DNA of 64,000 nt from Parabacteroides sp. (lineage in GTDB: Bacteria; Bacteroidota; Bacteroidia; Bacteroidales; Tannerellaceae). Where the stretch lies: assembly GCA_017937385.1 (NCBI GenBank), contig JAGBDR010000049.1:1-64000 (forward strand). Direction: 5' to 3'. Positions 9,028 to 17,635 of this stretch are shown in pieces. Each line of letters opens with the position of its first letter. Positions within the stretch are counted from its first letter, which is position 1. The notes under the pieces are model-generated. The model ran no database searches, had not been told where the DNA came from, and was given only the letters and a program-made list of their open reading frames with translations. Both the position numbers and the translations under genes were made by a program.

Positions 9028-10335
9028 TTATTTGTTTTCTTTCAGAAACAAAGGCAAGGCGTCTGCCACGATGAAAGTGCTGCCGCCGATGAAGACGATG
9101 TCGTCTTGTCCGGCACGTGCCAACGCTTTTTCCACAGCTTCCGGCACGGAATCGCAGGTCATGCCCGACAAACCGTGCCGTGCCGCCTTCTCTGCAAACT
9201 TTTCCGCCGGCATTGCCCGTTGGACGGAGGCTTGTGTGAAGAAATAGAATGCCTCTTTCGGCATGAGTTCCAACACGCCGTCAATATCTTTGTCGTTGAC
9301 CATGCCGACGATCATGAAGAGGTGTTGATGCTGTTTCCGCTCTTCTTCCAGCTGGATGTTCAGATATTGCCACCCTCCTACGTTGTGCCCGGTGTCGCAT
9401 ACGACTTTCGGGTGCTTCTGCAAAACCTGCCAACGCCCCATCAGCCCGGTCAGTTCGACTACCTGTTTGAACCCTTCCCGTACCGCTTCAGCCGGAATGT
9501 CCACACCGGCCGCTTTCAACAAACGAATAGCACCCAATACGGTCGTGGCATTTCTGAACTGCACGAGGCCGCCCAGTTCGCCGAACAGCTGCCCATATTC
9601 CGTAGCCTCCAGACACCATTCACCCGTATCCGTCAGATACGATTCTTTCAGCAACCCTTCGTCTTGGGCAAAATAAACCGTAGTGCCGACTTTGTCGGCT
9701 GCGTCCGTAAACACTTGTGCCACACTATGCCGGTCCGCTTCGCCGATCAATGCCGGAACCGCTTTCTTGATGATACCGGCTTTTTCAGAAGCGATCTTTT
9801 CGACCGTATCTCCTAAGAACTGGGTGTGATCCAAGCTGATGTTTGTGATGACACTCAGGATGGGAGTAATAATATTGGTACTGTCCAGACGGCCGCCCAA
9901 GCCAACTTCGATAATGGCATAATCCACCTTCTCGGCACGGAAATAGTCAAATGCCAAGCTGGATGTCAGTTCGAAGAAAGAGGGATCGAGCGTTTCAAAA
10001 AAGGGACGATGGCGTTCTACGAAATCAACGACATATTCCTTCGGTATCTTTTCACCGTTTACCCGTATCCGTTCGCGGAAATCGATCAGGTGCGGAGAGG
10101 TATAAAGCCCGACTTTATAACCCGACTGACGTAGGATGGCTGCCAGCAAATGGCTGACGGAGCCTTTCCCGTTCGTGCCGGCTATATGTATCGTTTTGTA
10201 TGCTTTATGCGGATTGCCTAAATGATCGTCCAGTGCAATGCTGGTCCCTAATCCGGGTTTGTATGCCGAAGGTCCGGCATTCTGAAAAACAGGAATACTG
10301 GTATATAAATAGTGTAGCGTTTCTTCGTATGTCAT
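9028..10335 (-). CDS. folC: Bifunctional folylpolyglutamate/dihydrofolate synthase
   Basis: A Mur-ligase-fold enzyme that adds glutamate to folates. From the chosen start it has 435 residues. The P-loop GTNGKGSVSH is at 53-62, the family signature ISLDHTQFLGDT lies mid-protein, and the C-terminal domain carries DTGHNVGGW. An in-frame ATG exists 12 codons upstream (10371), but a -7 box for this gene sits at 10359-10366, so that codon would not be transcribed. I therefore choose the ATG at 10335. Confidence 0.93.
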   Translation of the reverse strand: MTYEETLHYLYTSIPVFQNAGPSAYKPGLGTSIALDDHLGNPHKAYKTIHIAGTNGKGSVSHLLAAILRQSGYKVGLYTSPHLIDFRERIRVNGEKIPKEYVVDFVERHRPFFETLDPSFFELTSSLAFDYFRAEKVDYAIIEVGLGGRLDSTNIITPILSVITNISLDHTQFLGDTVEKIASEKAGIIKKAVPALIGEADRHSVAQVFTDAADKVGTTVYFAQDEGLLKESYLTDTGEWCLEATEYGQLFGELGGLVQFRNATTVLGAIRLLKAAGVDIPAEAVREGFKQVVELTGLMGRWQVLQKHPKVVCDTGHNVGGWQYLNIQLEEERKQHQHLFMIVGMVNDKDIDGVLELMPKEAFYFFTQASVQRAMPAEKFAEKAARHGLSGMTCDSVPEAVEKALARAGQDDIVFIGGSTFIVADALPLFLKENK

Positions 10336-10358
10336 GCTGTTTGGTAATTTATGTTTCG

Positions 10359-10388
10359 CAAAAGTAGTCATTTTTATTTATACCTTTG
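10359..10388. promoter_or_regulatory. Two facing promoter -7 boxes for folC (-) and the TSCPD gene (+)
   Basis: TACTTTTG reads leftward at 10366-10359 and TACCTTTG reads rightward at 10381-10388. The two -7 elements are only 14 bp apart back to back, so the -33 region of each overlaps the other promoter and simultaneous polymerase binding looks sterically difficult. Confidence 0.6.
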
Positions 10389-10424
10389 CACATCGTTAAT
10401 AGAAATAAAAAGAAAGGAACAGAA

Positions 10425-10682
10425 ATGAATAAGCAACGTGTTACTTACACTCCGACCGGCGGGGTATGTTCTAAAATGATGATTATCGACTCGGAGGACA
10501 ACGTAATTAAAGAGGTACAGATCATTGGCGGCTGCCAAGGAAACACACAAGGTTTATCCAAACTGTTGGTCGGCATGGAAGTCGGCGAGGCAATCCGGCG
10601 TTTGGAAGGCATCGATTGCCGCGAGCGCGGAACGTCGTGCCCGGACCAGTTGGCACAGGCTCTGAAACAGATCAGGCGGTAA
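10425..10682 (+). CDS. TSCPD domain protein (TIGR03905 family)
   Basis: An 85-residue protein ending with the family signature TSCPD (70-74) and carrying four cysteines (15, 37, 65, 72), a pattern consistent with metal binding. The domain also occurs at the C-terminus of some vitamin B12-dependent ribonucleotide reductases; the role of the stand-alone form is unknown. An in-frame TTG at 10386 overlaps the -7 box, so the ATG at 10425 is the credible start. Confidence 0.88.
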   Translation: MNKQRVTYTPTGGVCSKMMIIDSEDNVIKEVQIIGGCQGNTQGLSKLLVGMEVGEAIRRLEGIDCRERGTSCPDQLAQALKQIRR

Positions 10683-10733
10683 TAAACCGTCTGTTCTGTC
10701 CCGAAAAACCATACTTTGCAAATGTTAAAACAT

Positions 10734-10920
10734 ACAATATCCCCACCTAAAAACCACTTATCCCATATTCACCTGATTAATAGGCTATTTCCAAAAATCT
10801 TGTTTCTTAAAGAATATTACTCTTGCGGGAAATTTTAGTTTCATGGGTATAAAACTTGATTTTCATGCCGAGGAGTTTCAATTTGGACCAATAGGCATTT
10901 TGAAAAATCAGACAATAAGG
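10734..10920 (+). repeat. Dispersed ~190-bp intergenic element, copy 2
   Basis: Same order of conserved blocks as 145-333 and nearly the same length (187 against 189 bp): ACAATATCCCCA at the start, AATATTACTCTTGCGGG near 10813, AATTTGGACCAAT near 10880 and GACAATAAGG at the end. Matching word order with substitutions spread throughout indicates old common ancestry. It fills most of the 344-bp gap between the TSCPD gene and the first barrel gene. The remaining 10921-11026 is AT-rich with no promoter I can assign firmly. Confidence 0.6.
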
Positions 10921-11026
10921 GTACGATCAAATCCATTCTGTAATAATTTGTGTAATATTTATTGCATTTTGTCGTAGAATAACGATTATCTTTATCATTG
11001 TTTTTTGCTTTTTAAAGTCTAATGAT

Positions 11027-11707
11027 ATGAAAAAGAGAGTTTTTCTATTGTTCAGCCTCTTTCTAATCTCCCATTCATTCAGTTTTGGGCAGACGTTGGA
11101 TAAGGAGTGTTTTCTTCACAAATGGAGTGTGGGAGCTGGTTATAACTTTTTGAATGATCCGGAAAACCCATTTGACAAGCGGACGTTTGAATTGTCAGTG
11201 AAGTATCGGTTGACGGACAAGCATTCGTTTTACTTGATGGTTCCACTTTATGTGGAAAACAGCAAGAGAATACGAAAAAAATATAGCTTTGAGAATGTGA
11301 TCCCTTGGTTACATCGTATTTGGGGAACGGAACTTGGATACAATTATACGATGTTTGATTGGAAAAGGCTCTGTCTATTTGGTGGAATAGGCTTAAGCTA
11401 TTTACATGCATGCCAAGACGTTAAATATCCTACAGATTGGGTTGGAGAATGGGGGAATAAACATCCTACTGACTATTTTATGATAAAGAAGAAGTATAAT
11501 GGTTATGGTTTATCGCCACAAGTTGGCATATCGTATCAATTTCAGCATATAGGATGTGAATTGAAATATAAATATAGCCTATATCGGATGAAGAGAGATG
11601 TACGTTGGATAGAATCAGATGGGAGTATAAGTGACGCATATGGAGGAAAACGGTATTACTTTGAATCATTGCATGGTTTGTCGATAGGATTGTTTTACTA
11701 CTTTTAA
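11027..11707 (+). CDS. Outer-membrane beta-barrel protein, paralogue 1
   Basis: A 226-residue protein with a Sec signal peptide (about 1-21, cut after SFSFGQ). The rest alternates aromatic and polar residues and ends in LFYYF, the C-terminal phenylalanine typical of outer-membrane barrels; its size suits 8-10 strands. The mature part is roughly 75% identical to the product of 12143-12841, but the signal peptides are unrelated. It is followed 12 bp later by a truncated copy of the cargo gene that also follows paralogue 2, so a two-gene unit was duplicated. No known family recognised; AT-rich compared with dnaB downstream. Confidence 0.75.
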   Translation: MKKRVFLLFSLFLISHSFSFGQTLDKECFLHKWSVGAGYNFLNDPENPFDKRTFELSVKYRLTDKHSFYLMVPLYVENSKRIRKKYSFENVIPWLHRIWGTELGYNYTMFDWKRLCLFGGIGLSYLHACQDVKYPTDWVGEWGNKHPTDYFMIKKKYNGYGLSPQVGISYQFQHIGCELKYKYSLYRMKRDVRWIESDGSISDAYGGKRYYFESLHGLSIGLFYYF

Positions 11708-11719
11708 ATTCTAAAAATC

Positions 11720-11929
11720 ATGAAAACGAAATTATTAGGTATTTTATTAGGACTGTGTACAATATTGTCCGCTGTCCATGCACAATCAATTGCAGAAGAT
11801 GGACAACATAAAGAGTTGGCTTGGCCTACGGAACAAACATGCTATATTGCATGGAAACCAACTAACGGAACAATCAATTTCATAACTTGGCATGTTACGA
11901 ATGGTTTGTGCAGCCATAGGAAAAGGTAA
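11720..11929 (+). pseudogene. Truncated copy of the T9SS cargo gene (5' end only)
   Basis: The 69-residue frame matches the first 62 residues of the 662-residue protein at 12854 almost exactly, including signal peptide and start of the mature protein, then diverges after HVTNG and stops. Nucleotide identity over the shared ~190 bp is about 94%, and about 97% after the first 45 bp, higher than between the two upstream barrel genes. The rest of the cargo gene, including its C-terminal sorting domain, is missing. It is probably a remnant of tandem duplication; whether the 69-residue product is made is unknown. Confidence 0.8.
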
Positions 11930-12079
11930 TTTATGTTATGAAACATATATTCACATTGTATTTTTTCCTCCGACAATTACATTTGCAACATTATTATCAA
12001 TATATTTACAATCAGTAATCATCAATTGCAGGCATAAAAAAAGGAAAAACCGCCTGCCAGAAATTTGTCATGATCCCAA

Positions 12080-12100
12080 CGACCCTTCGGTCGGTCTTTT
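12080..12100 (+). terminator. Small hairpin terminator between duplicated units
   Basis: CGACC (12080-12084), loop CTTC, GGTCG (12089-12093), followed by GTCTTTT. The stem is short but has a stable tetraloop and a T-run, and it sits in the 213-bp gap between the truncated cargo copy and the second barrel gene. Confidence 0.55.
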
Positions 12101-12142
12101 TAGAATATCTATTTTGAAATATCAATATCAAAGCAAAAGAGT

Positions 12143-12841
12143 ATGAATAGACAAAAGAAAAAACATTGGCTTTTGCCCTTACTATTGTTACTACTCCCCC
12201 TATCTGCTTTTTCCCAAGAGGAGAAGGGTAAATTTTTAGACAAATGGGCAATCGGAGCAGGGTATAACTTTTTGAATGATCCGGATGATCCGGAAGATCC
12301 ATTTGACAAGCGAATATTTGAGTTGTCGGTAAAGTATCGACTTACAGACAAACATTCGTTTTATCTTATGATTCCCCTCTATGTGGAAAACAGCAAAAAA
12401 AAGCGAAAAAAATGGAACTCATCCAATGCTATTCCTTGTTTACATCGCATTTGGGGTACGGAACTTGGATATAATTACACCGTGTTTGATTGGAAAAATC
12501 TTCGTGCATTTGGCGGTATAGGTTTAAGCTATTTACATTCAAGGAGAGATTCTAAATATCTTACAGAGTGGGTTGGAGAATGGGGTAACAAACGACCTAC
12601 CGACTATTATATATTTAATAGAAAGTATAATGCCTTTGGTTTGTCTCCACAAGTTGGCATTGCATATCAATTCCGGCATATAGGATGTGAATTAAAATAC
12701 AAATATAGCTTATGTCGGATGGAAAGTGATGTGCGCTGGATAGAATCCGACGGGAGCGTAAATGAAGGATATATTTTCCGATTTAGACAATATTTCGAAT
12801 CATTACATGGTTTGTCAATAGGTTTGTTTTATCACTTTTAA
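12143..12841 (+). CDS. Outer-membrane beta-barrel protein, paralogue 2
   Basis: A 232-residue paralogue of the product of 11027-11707. It has a different signal peptide (hydrophobic LLPLLLLLLPLSAFSQ) and an inserted Asp/Pro-rich turn (NDPDDPEDPFDK) where paralogue 1 has NDPENPFDK. The C-terminus LFYHF again fits an outer-membrane barrel. It is followed 12 bp downstream by the full-length T9SS cargo gene, so barrel and cargo are probably cotranscribed. A functional link, such as display or anchoring of the cargo, is an inference from the conserved pairing. Confidence 0.75.
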   Translation: MNRQKKKHWLLPLLLLLLPLSAFSQEEKGKFLDKWAIGAGYNFLNDPDDPEDPFDKRIFELSVKYRLTDKHSFYLMIPLYVENSKKKRKKWNSSNAIPCLHRIWGTELGYNYTVFDWKNLRAFGGIGLSYLHSRRDSKYLTEWVGEWGNKRPTDYYIFNRKYNAFGLSPQVGIAYQFRHIGCELKYKYSLCRMESDVRWIESDGSVNEGYIFRFRQYFESLHGLSIGLFYHF

Positions 12842-12853
12842 TACTGAAATATC

Positions 12854-14842
12854 ATGAAAACAAAATTAGCAGGAATTTTATTTGGATTTTGTACAATATT
12901 GTCCGCTGTACATGCACAATCAATTGCAGAAGATGGACAACATAAAGAGTTGGCTTGGCCTACGGAACAAACATGTTATATTGCATTGGAACCAACTAAC
13001 GGAACAATCAATTTCATAACTTGGCATGTTACAAATGGTTCTTTTTCTCCAACATCTGATGAGAGTTCTGTTCAAGGAAATAATTTAAGACAGGTTTGTG
13101 TATATTGGAAAAATCCGAAAGTAACGGGTACAACAGCTCCAAAAGGTTCTGTATATGCAGATATAACTTATACACAAGCTGGTCATACAACAACAGAAAA
13201 AACAACGACAATTTATCAAGGAATAAAGAGTTATAATGGAGTAACTCCACCCAGTTTAACTAAAGATGGTGGAACAACGATTCCATTTGGAGTACAATCT
13301 TTTGAAGTCTATTTTTCAAAAGCTTTTAATCTCCCTTACAAAGACGGTACTAATATAATTCAAGTCCAAAAATTAGAATGGACCTTACCTTCCGTGTGGA
13401 GCTCCGGAAATAATATTGTAAATACTAATACGCAAAAAATAGCTATTACTACTGATTATTTCAGCGAGGGAACAATAAAAGTACGTGGAGTCAGTGACTT
13501 TTACCCGGAAGATAAGACTAACTACTCGGAAATAACGATCAAGCGGCAATTTAGTTTTGAAGAGTATCCTTCTTCTGTTAAGTATGGGGAATCAAATACT
13601 TACAGATATACCGTTCCTTTGATTTCCGGAGTTTCTTATGAATGGTCTGTTCCTTCCGGCTGGACAATAGTGTCGGGAGGAAATACGCATTCCGTAATGC
13701 TTGCTAAAAATCCTTGTGCAAGCAATACAGATATTAAAGTTCGAATGAAAGCGGGAACACAGCAATCCAGTTGGTATACAGCTCCAAAGGCGACTGTATT
13801 ACCTCCGGATATGACAATTCCTTCGATCGAACAATTTAGAGACATTCCTATTACTATAGGTATTCCTAATGAACGAATCCAATCGTTCTCTATTTCCGGT
13901 AATGGTGTTGAGACAATCAGTGGTCAAGGAACAAACAGTTTGTTATGTCGTTTTAAAGAAGCTGGAAGCCAAGAAATAAATGTATCGGTGTTATTGAATG
14001 GTTGTGGAACTCCTTTTACGTTTAAAAAACAAATAGAGGTATCAAAAATCCAGTTAGATATTGATGGACCGAATGCGATTTGCTCATCTGATCCTTTGGT
14101 TACTTATCATATTGACAATTTACCATATTATGCGACTGTAACCTGGTCTTGCAGTGGTGGTATTGAAGTTTTAGACAGTAATTCGGGGGAAAGTTGTAAC
14201 TTCCGGGGGAAAACTGCTGGTAATGCACAAGTACAAGCGGTGATAAACTTTAATGGGGCAACATTAGAACTTCTGAAAAACATTGAAGTAGCTTCCAGTA
14301 CGGGCAGTCCCTATATGACTTATACTACGAATGGTAATTATATCAATTTGACTTGCCACACGCCTAATATTTATGGCATTCGTGAATTTATATGGAATGC
14401 TACAGCGACAGGTAGTAGTGGTTCTTCCCAGAGTTCGCATACGGGACCGGGAGGTTATTATTGGACGCTTCCACAAGGACAATATATGGTGGAATGCATA
14501 GTCGTTACGCAATGTGCCCGCTTGGTTACCTCTACGACAATAGGCGGTTATCGTTCAAGCGCTTATCCAAATCCGGTAGATCATACCCTGTATGTTAATA
14601 TATCGGATATGCTATCGGTTGAAAATGAAACTTCTACTGCATCGTTAAAGCAAAATCAATTGAGTAAATCGTATGAATTACGTTTATTTAATTTCAAAGG
14701 AATACTGGTGCGGAATTTGCATATACAGGAAAACGAGACCTCCATTGATGTGTCGGGGTTACCGGAGGGGAACTATTTCCTTCATATTCTTTTGGAAGAA
14801 GGGAAAGAACCGGAAGTGCATAAAGTCGTGATCGCTCATTAA
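12854..14842 (+). CDS. Large secreted protein with type IX secretion C-terminal sorting domain
   Basis: A 662-residue surface or secreted protein. The N-terminus is a Sec signal peptide ending VHAQ (about residue 22). The body is beta-rich with several Ig/PKD-like segments (for example GVSYEWSVPSGWTIVSGG and YYATVTWSCSGGIEV). Residues about 570-662 form a type A T9SS sorting domain: YPNPVDHTLYVNI near the start, LRLFNFKGILVRN in the middle, then IDVSGLPEGNYFLHI and a basic terminal strand. Such proteins cross the outer membrane by the type IX system, and the domain is normally removed during attachment. The gene is AT-rich compared with dnaB beside it, suggesting horizontal gain. Ligand or activity unknown. 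Confidence 0.85.
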   Translation: MKTKLAGILFGFCTILSAVHAQSIAEDGQHKELAWPTEQTCYIALEPTNGTINFITWHVTNGSFSPTSDESSVQGNNLRQVCVYWKNPKVTGTTAPKGSVYADITYTQAGHTTTEKTTTIYQGIKSYNGVTPPSLTKDGGTTIPFGVQSFEVYFSKAFNLPYKDGTNIIQVQKLEWTLPSVWSSGNNIVNTNTQKIAITTDYFSEGTIKVRGVSDFYPEDKTNYSEITIKRQFSFEEYPSSVKYGESNTYRYTVPLISGVSYEWSVPSGWTIVSGGNTHSVMLAKNPCASNTDIKVRMKAGTQQSSWYTAPKATVLPPDMTIPSIEQFRDIPITIGIPNERIQSFSISGNGVETISGQGTNSLLCRFKEAGSQEINVSVLLNGCGTPFTFKKQIEVSKIQLDIDGPNAICSSDPLVTYHIDNLPYYATVTWSCSGGIEVLDSNSGESCNFRGKTAGNAQVQAVINFNGATLELLKNIEVASSTGSPYMTYTTNGNYINLTCHTPNIYGIREFIWNATATGSSGSSQSSHTGPGGYYWTLPQGQYMVECIVVTQCARLVTSTTIGGYRSSAYPNPVDHTLYVNISDMLSVENETSTASLKQNQLSKSYELRLFNFKGILVRNLHIQENETSIDVSGLPEGNYFLHILLEEGKEPEVHKVVIAH

Positions 14843-14890
14843 TCAATTCGGATTCTTTTGGCAGGGTTCGGAGAAACCGATAAAAAATAT

Positions 14891-14898
14891 TACTTTTG
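14891..14898 (+). promoter_or_regulatory. -7 promoter element of dnaB
   Basis: TACTTTTG lies 23 bp before the dnaB ATG. A clear -33 TTTG at the right distance is absent; only a GTTCGG word is present 20 bp upstream. Confidence 0.5.
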
Positions 14899-14921
14899 GT
14901 GCCCGATAATCACTTTGAACC

Positions 14922-16451
14922 ATGTCAGAAAGAGAAAAAAGTACAGGAGGGAAAGGTAGGCGGAAGCCGGTAGTCGTGCCCGATATGGGACGTTTGCAAC
15001 CACAAGCCCGTGAGTTGGAAGAGGCGGTGTTAGGCGCTCTGATGCTTGAGAAGGATGCCTACTCCATCGTGAGTGAAATATTGAAACCGGAGAGTTTCTA
15101 TGAGAAAGCGCATGAGAAAATTTATGCAGCTATCGTAGATCTGGCTATCAGCCAGCGTCCGGTGGATATGCTGACCGTCACTGAGCAACTGAAGAAGCGC
15201 GGCGAACTGGAAGAGGTTGGCGGCCCGTTCTATATTTCCCAGCTGACCAGCAAGGTGGCCAGTAGCGCCCACATCGAATACCACGCCCGTATCATCGCCC
15301 AGAAATATCTGGCGCGTGAGTTGATCTCTTTCACGGCTATGATACAGGGCAAGGCTTTTGATGAATCGATCGATGTGGAAGACCTGATGCAGGAAGCGGA
15401 AGGAAAGCTTTTTGAGATTTCCCAGCGCAACGTGAAAAAAGACGTTACCCAGATCAATCCTGTCATCAAGGAAGCGATGGTTATGCTTGAGAAAGCCGCC
15501 AATCAGAAAGAAGGGTTGAGCGGTCTGCGCACCGGTTTCGAAGGCTTGGACAAGATGACATCCGGATGGCAGAACTCCGACCTGATCATCATCGCCGCCC
15601 GTCCTGCGATGGGTAAAACGGCTTTCGTCCTCTCGATGGCCAAGAATATGGCGGTGAATTACAACACACCCGTAGCGTTGTTCTCTCTTGAAATGAGCAA
15701 CGTCCAGTTGGTGAATCGTCTGATTGTGAACGTATGCGAGATACCAGGCGAGAAAATCAAGAGCGGACGTTTGGAAAACTATGAATGGGAACAGTTGGAC
15801 TTCAAGATAAAGGAGTTGTATGACGCTCCGATCTATGTAGACGATACGCCGAGCCTTTCGGTGTTTGAACTGCGCACGAAAGCCCGCCGCTTAGTGCGTG
15901 AACATGGCATCAAGGTGATCATCATCGACTACCTTCAATTGATGAATGCAAGCGGTATGAGTTTCGGCAGCCGCGAACAGGAGGTCAGTACCATTTCACG
16001 TTCACTGAAAGGGTTGGCAAAGGAACTGAACATCCCGATCATCGCCCTGTCACAGTTGAACCGTGGTGTCGAGGCACGCCAAGGAGCGGAAGGGAAACGC
16101 CCGCAGTTGGCTGACTTGCGTGAATCAGGTGCGATCGAACAGGATGCGGATATGGTTTGTTTCATCCATCGTCCGGAATATTATAAAATAACGGAAGACG
16201 AGCGTGGCAATTCCTTGATCGGTCTGGCTGAGATTATCATTGCCAAGCATCGTAACGGTGCGGTCGGAGATGTGCGCCTCCGTTTCAAGAGCGAATTTGC
16301 CAAGTTCATGAATATTGACGAAGATGTCCCTGTCCGCGAGTTCTCCTCCAACATGAACGTTTCAGGACTGCAGGATGCCATGCCGCCCATACCGCCGGCA
16401 GGTGCCGATTTCTTAGCTCCGCCTTCGGGGAATAATGAGGTGCCGTTCTAA
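14922..16451 (+). CDS. dnaB: Replicative DNA helicase DnaB
   Basis: A 509-residue hexameric helicase that unwinds DNA at the replication fork. The N-terminal helical domain (about 20-130) is followed by the RecA-like motor with Walker A RPAMGKT (227-233), the VIIIDYLQLM Walker B strand and the QLNRGVEAR arginine-finger region. No intein is present. The C-terminal proline-rich tail is short. It stands alone with its own -7 box and lies next to the AT-rich cargo island. Confidence 0.96.
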   Translation: MSEREKSTGGKGRRKPVVVPDMGRLQPQARELEEAVLGALMLEKDAYSIVSEILKPESFYEKAHEKIYAAIVDLAISQRPVDMLTVTEQLKKRGELEEVGGPFYISQLTSKVASSAHIEYHARIIAQKYLARELISFTAMIQGKAFDESIDVEDLMQEAEGKLFEISQRNVKKDVTQINPVIKEAMVMLEKAANQKEGLSGLRTGFEGLDKMTSGWQNSDLIIIAARPAMGKTAFVLSMAKNMAVNYNTPVALFSLEMSNVQLVNRLIVNVCEIPGEKIKSGRLENYEWEQLDFKIKELYDAPIYVDDTPSLSVFELRTKARRLVREHGIKVIIIDYLQLMNASGMSFGSREQEVSTISRSLKGLAKELNIPIIALSQLNRGVEARQGAEGKRPQLADLRESGAIEQDADMVCFIHRPEYYKITEDERGNSLIGLAEIIIAKHRNGAVGDVRLRFKSEFAKFMNIDEDVPVREFSSNMNVSGLQDAMPPIPPAGADFLAPPSGNNEVPF

Positions 16452-16480
16452 GTAAAAGAAGAGGATATTCAAGAGGACGC

Positions 16481-16525
16481 AGAGTAACACAGAATAGGGA
16501 TAATACAACAAATCTGTGTTACTCT
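16481..16525. terminator. 13-bp inverted repeat after dnaB
   Basis: AGAGTAACACAGA (16481-16493) is the exact reverse complement of 16513-16525, with a 19-nt loop, starting 30 bp after the dnaB stop. There is no long T-run after it, so it may be a weak terminator or a 3'-end stabilising hairpin rather than a standard intrinsic terminator. Confidence 0.5.
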
Positions 16526-16585
16526 CCTTTAGGAATCCGTTTTCTTTCAGTAACCAGCCTCTCCATTTTGCGGTAACAACAAAAA

Positions 16586-16661
16586 ATGGAAATTCTTTCC
16601 ATGTATCCTGATTTTTTTGAAGTCAAATAGACGTTTTATTAGGAGAGATTCCCTATCTTTG
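16586..16661 (+). promoter_or_regulatory. Dyad and -7 box before the DUF362/NapHG operon
   Basis: ATGGAAA-TTC-TTTCCAT (16586-16602) is a perfect 7-bp dyad. TATCTTTG (16654-16661) is a consensus -7 element 41 bp before the ATG. The dyad lies about 50 bp upstream of the -7 box, a reasonable place for an activator or repressor; no regulator is identified. Confidence 0.5.
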
Positions 16662-16702
16662 TTAAAACTTTCATAAACTACATAAAAACCAATAGAACAA
16701 AG

Positions 16703-17635
16703 ATGAAACGTCGCGATTTCCTAAAAACCAGTGTTGCTGCCGGTGCAGCATTATCTCTGAATTTCGAAAAGTTACAGGCTGCTCTCGCTTCAAATACAGT
16801 TGCCGTAGAACAAGCACCCGATCTGGTAGCCGTAATGGGCGGAGAACCTGAAGTTATGCTCGACAAGGCATTAGAAGCCCTTGGCGGTATCGGCAAATAT
16901 ATCAAGAAAGGACAAAAAGTCGTTATCAAACCCAACATCGGATGGGACCGTACGCCGGAACTGGCCGGCAACACGAACCCGGAATTGATAAAAGCCCTCG
17001 TGAAGAAGTGCCTTCAAGCCGGAGCCGAAAAGGTAACGGTGTTTGACCATACGTGCGACAACTGGCAGAAATGCTATGAGACAAGCGGTATCGCCGCAGC
17101 CGTAAAAGAAGCTGGCGGTATCATCATGCCGGGCAACGACGAGAAGTATTTCAAAGAGGTGGACATTCCCGGCGGCGTGACACTGAAAAAGGCCAAGATA
17201 CATGAATCGCTGATCGAGGCGGATGCTTGGATCAATGTCCCCATCCTGAAGAATCATGGAGGTGCCAAGTTGTCATGTGCAATGAAGAATCTGATGGGAA
17301 TCGTCTGGGACCGTCGCTTCTTCCACCAGAACGACTTGCAGCAATGTATCGCCGATATCTGCACTTGGCAGAAGAAACCGGTGTTGAACATCGTGGATGC
17401 TTACCGCATGATGCACCAAAACGGTCCGCAGGGAAAAAGCGCGGCCGACGTGGCCACATTGAAGTCCATGATCGTTTCTCCGAATATCGTAGCCGTCGAT
17501 ACGGCCGCTCTCGCCTTATTCAACCAGGTAAAGAAATTGGATATGGAAACCGTCGGGCATCTGAGCAAAGGGGAAGCGCTCAAATTAGGCTCTACCGATC
17601 TGAAAAAAATAAACATCAAACGTATTAAGATCTGA
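16703..17635 (+). CDS. DUF362 protein with twin-arginine-type signal
   Basis: A 310-residue protein beginning MKRRDFLKTSVAAGAALSL, a twin-arginine (Tat) signal motif. The rest is a DUF362 domain with the conserved VVIKPNIGW strand and VPILKNHGGAKLSCAMKNLMGI region. Many DUF362 proteins are linked to or fused with ferredoxin domains; here the ferredoxin modules are in the next gene, whose ATG overlaps this stop codon by one base. The pair is probably one redox unit at the cytoplasmic membrane. Substrate unknown. Confidence 0.85.
   Translation: MKRRDFLKTSVAAGAALSLNFEKLQAALASNTVAVEQAPDLVAVMGGEPEVMLDKALEALGGIGKYIKKGQKVVIKPNIGWDRTPELAGNTNPELIKALVKKCLQAGAEKVTVFDHTCDNWQKCYETSGIAAAVKEAGGIIMPGNDEKYFKEVDIPGGVTLKKAKIHESLIEADAWINVPILKNHGGAKLSCAMKNLMGIVWDRRFFHQNDLQQCIADICTWQKKPVLNIVDAYRMMHQNGPQGKSAADVATLKSMIVSPNIVAVDTAALALFNQVKKLDMETVGHLSKGEALKLGSTDLKKINIKRIKI

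Noticed and set aside
16452-16702. Small RNA gene between dnaB and the DUF362 gene
   Set aside because: Only an inverted repeat, a dyad and a promoter could be identified; no terminator or known RNA family signature.
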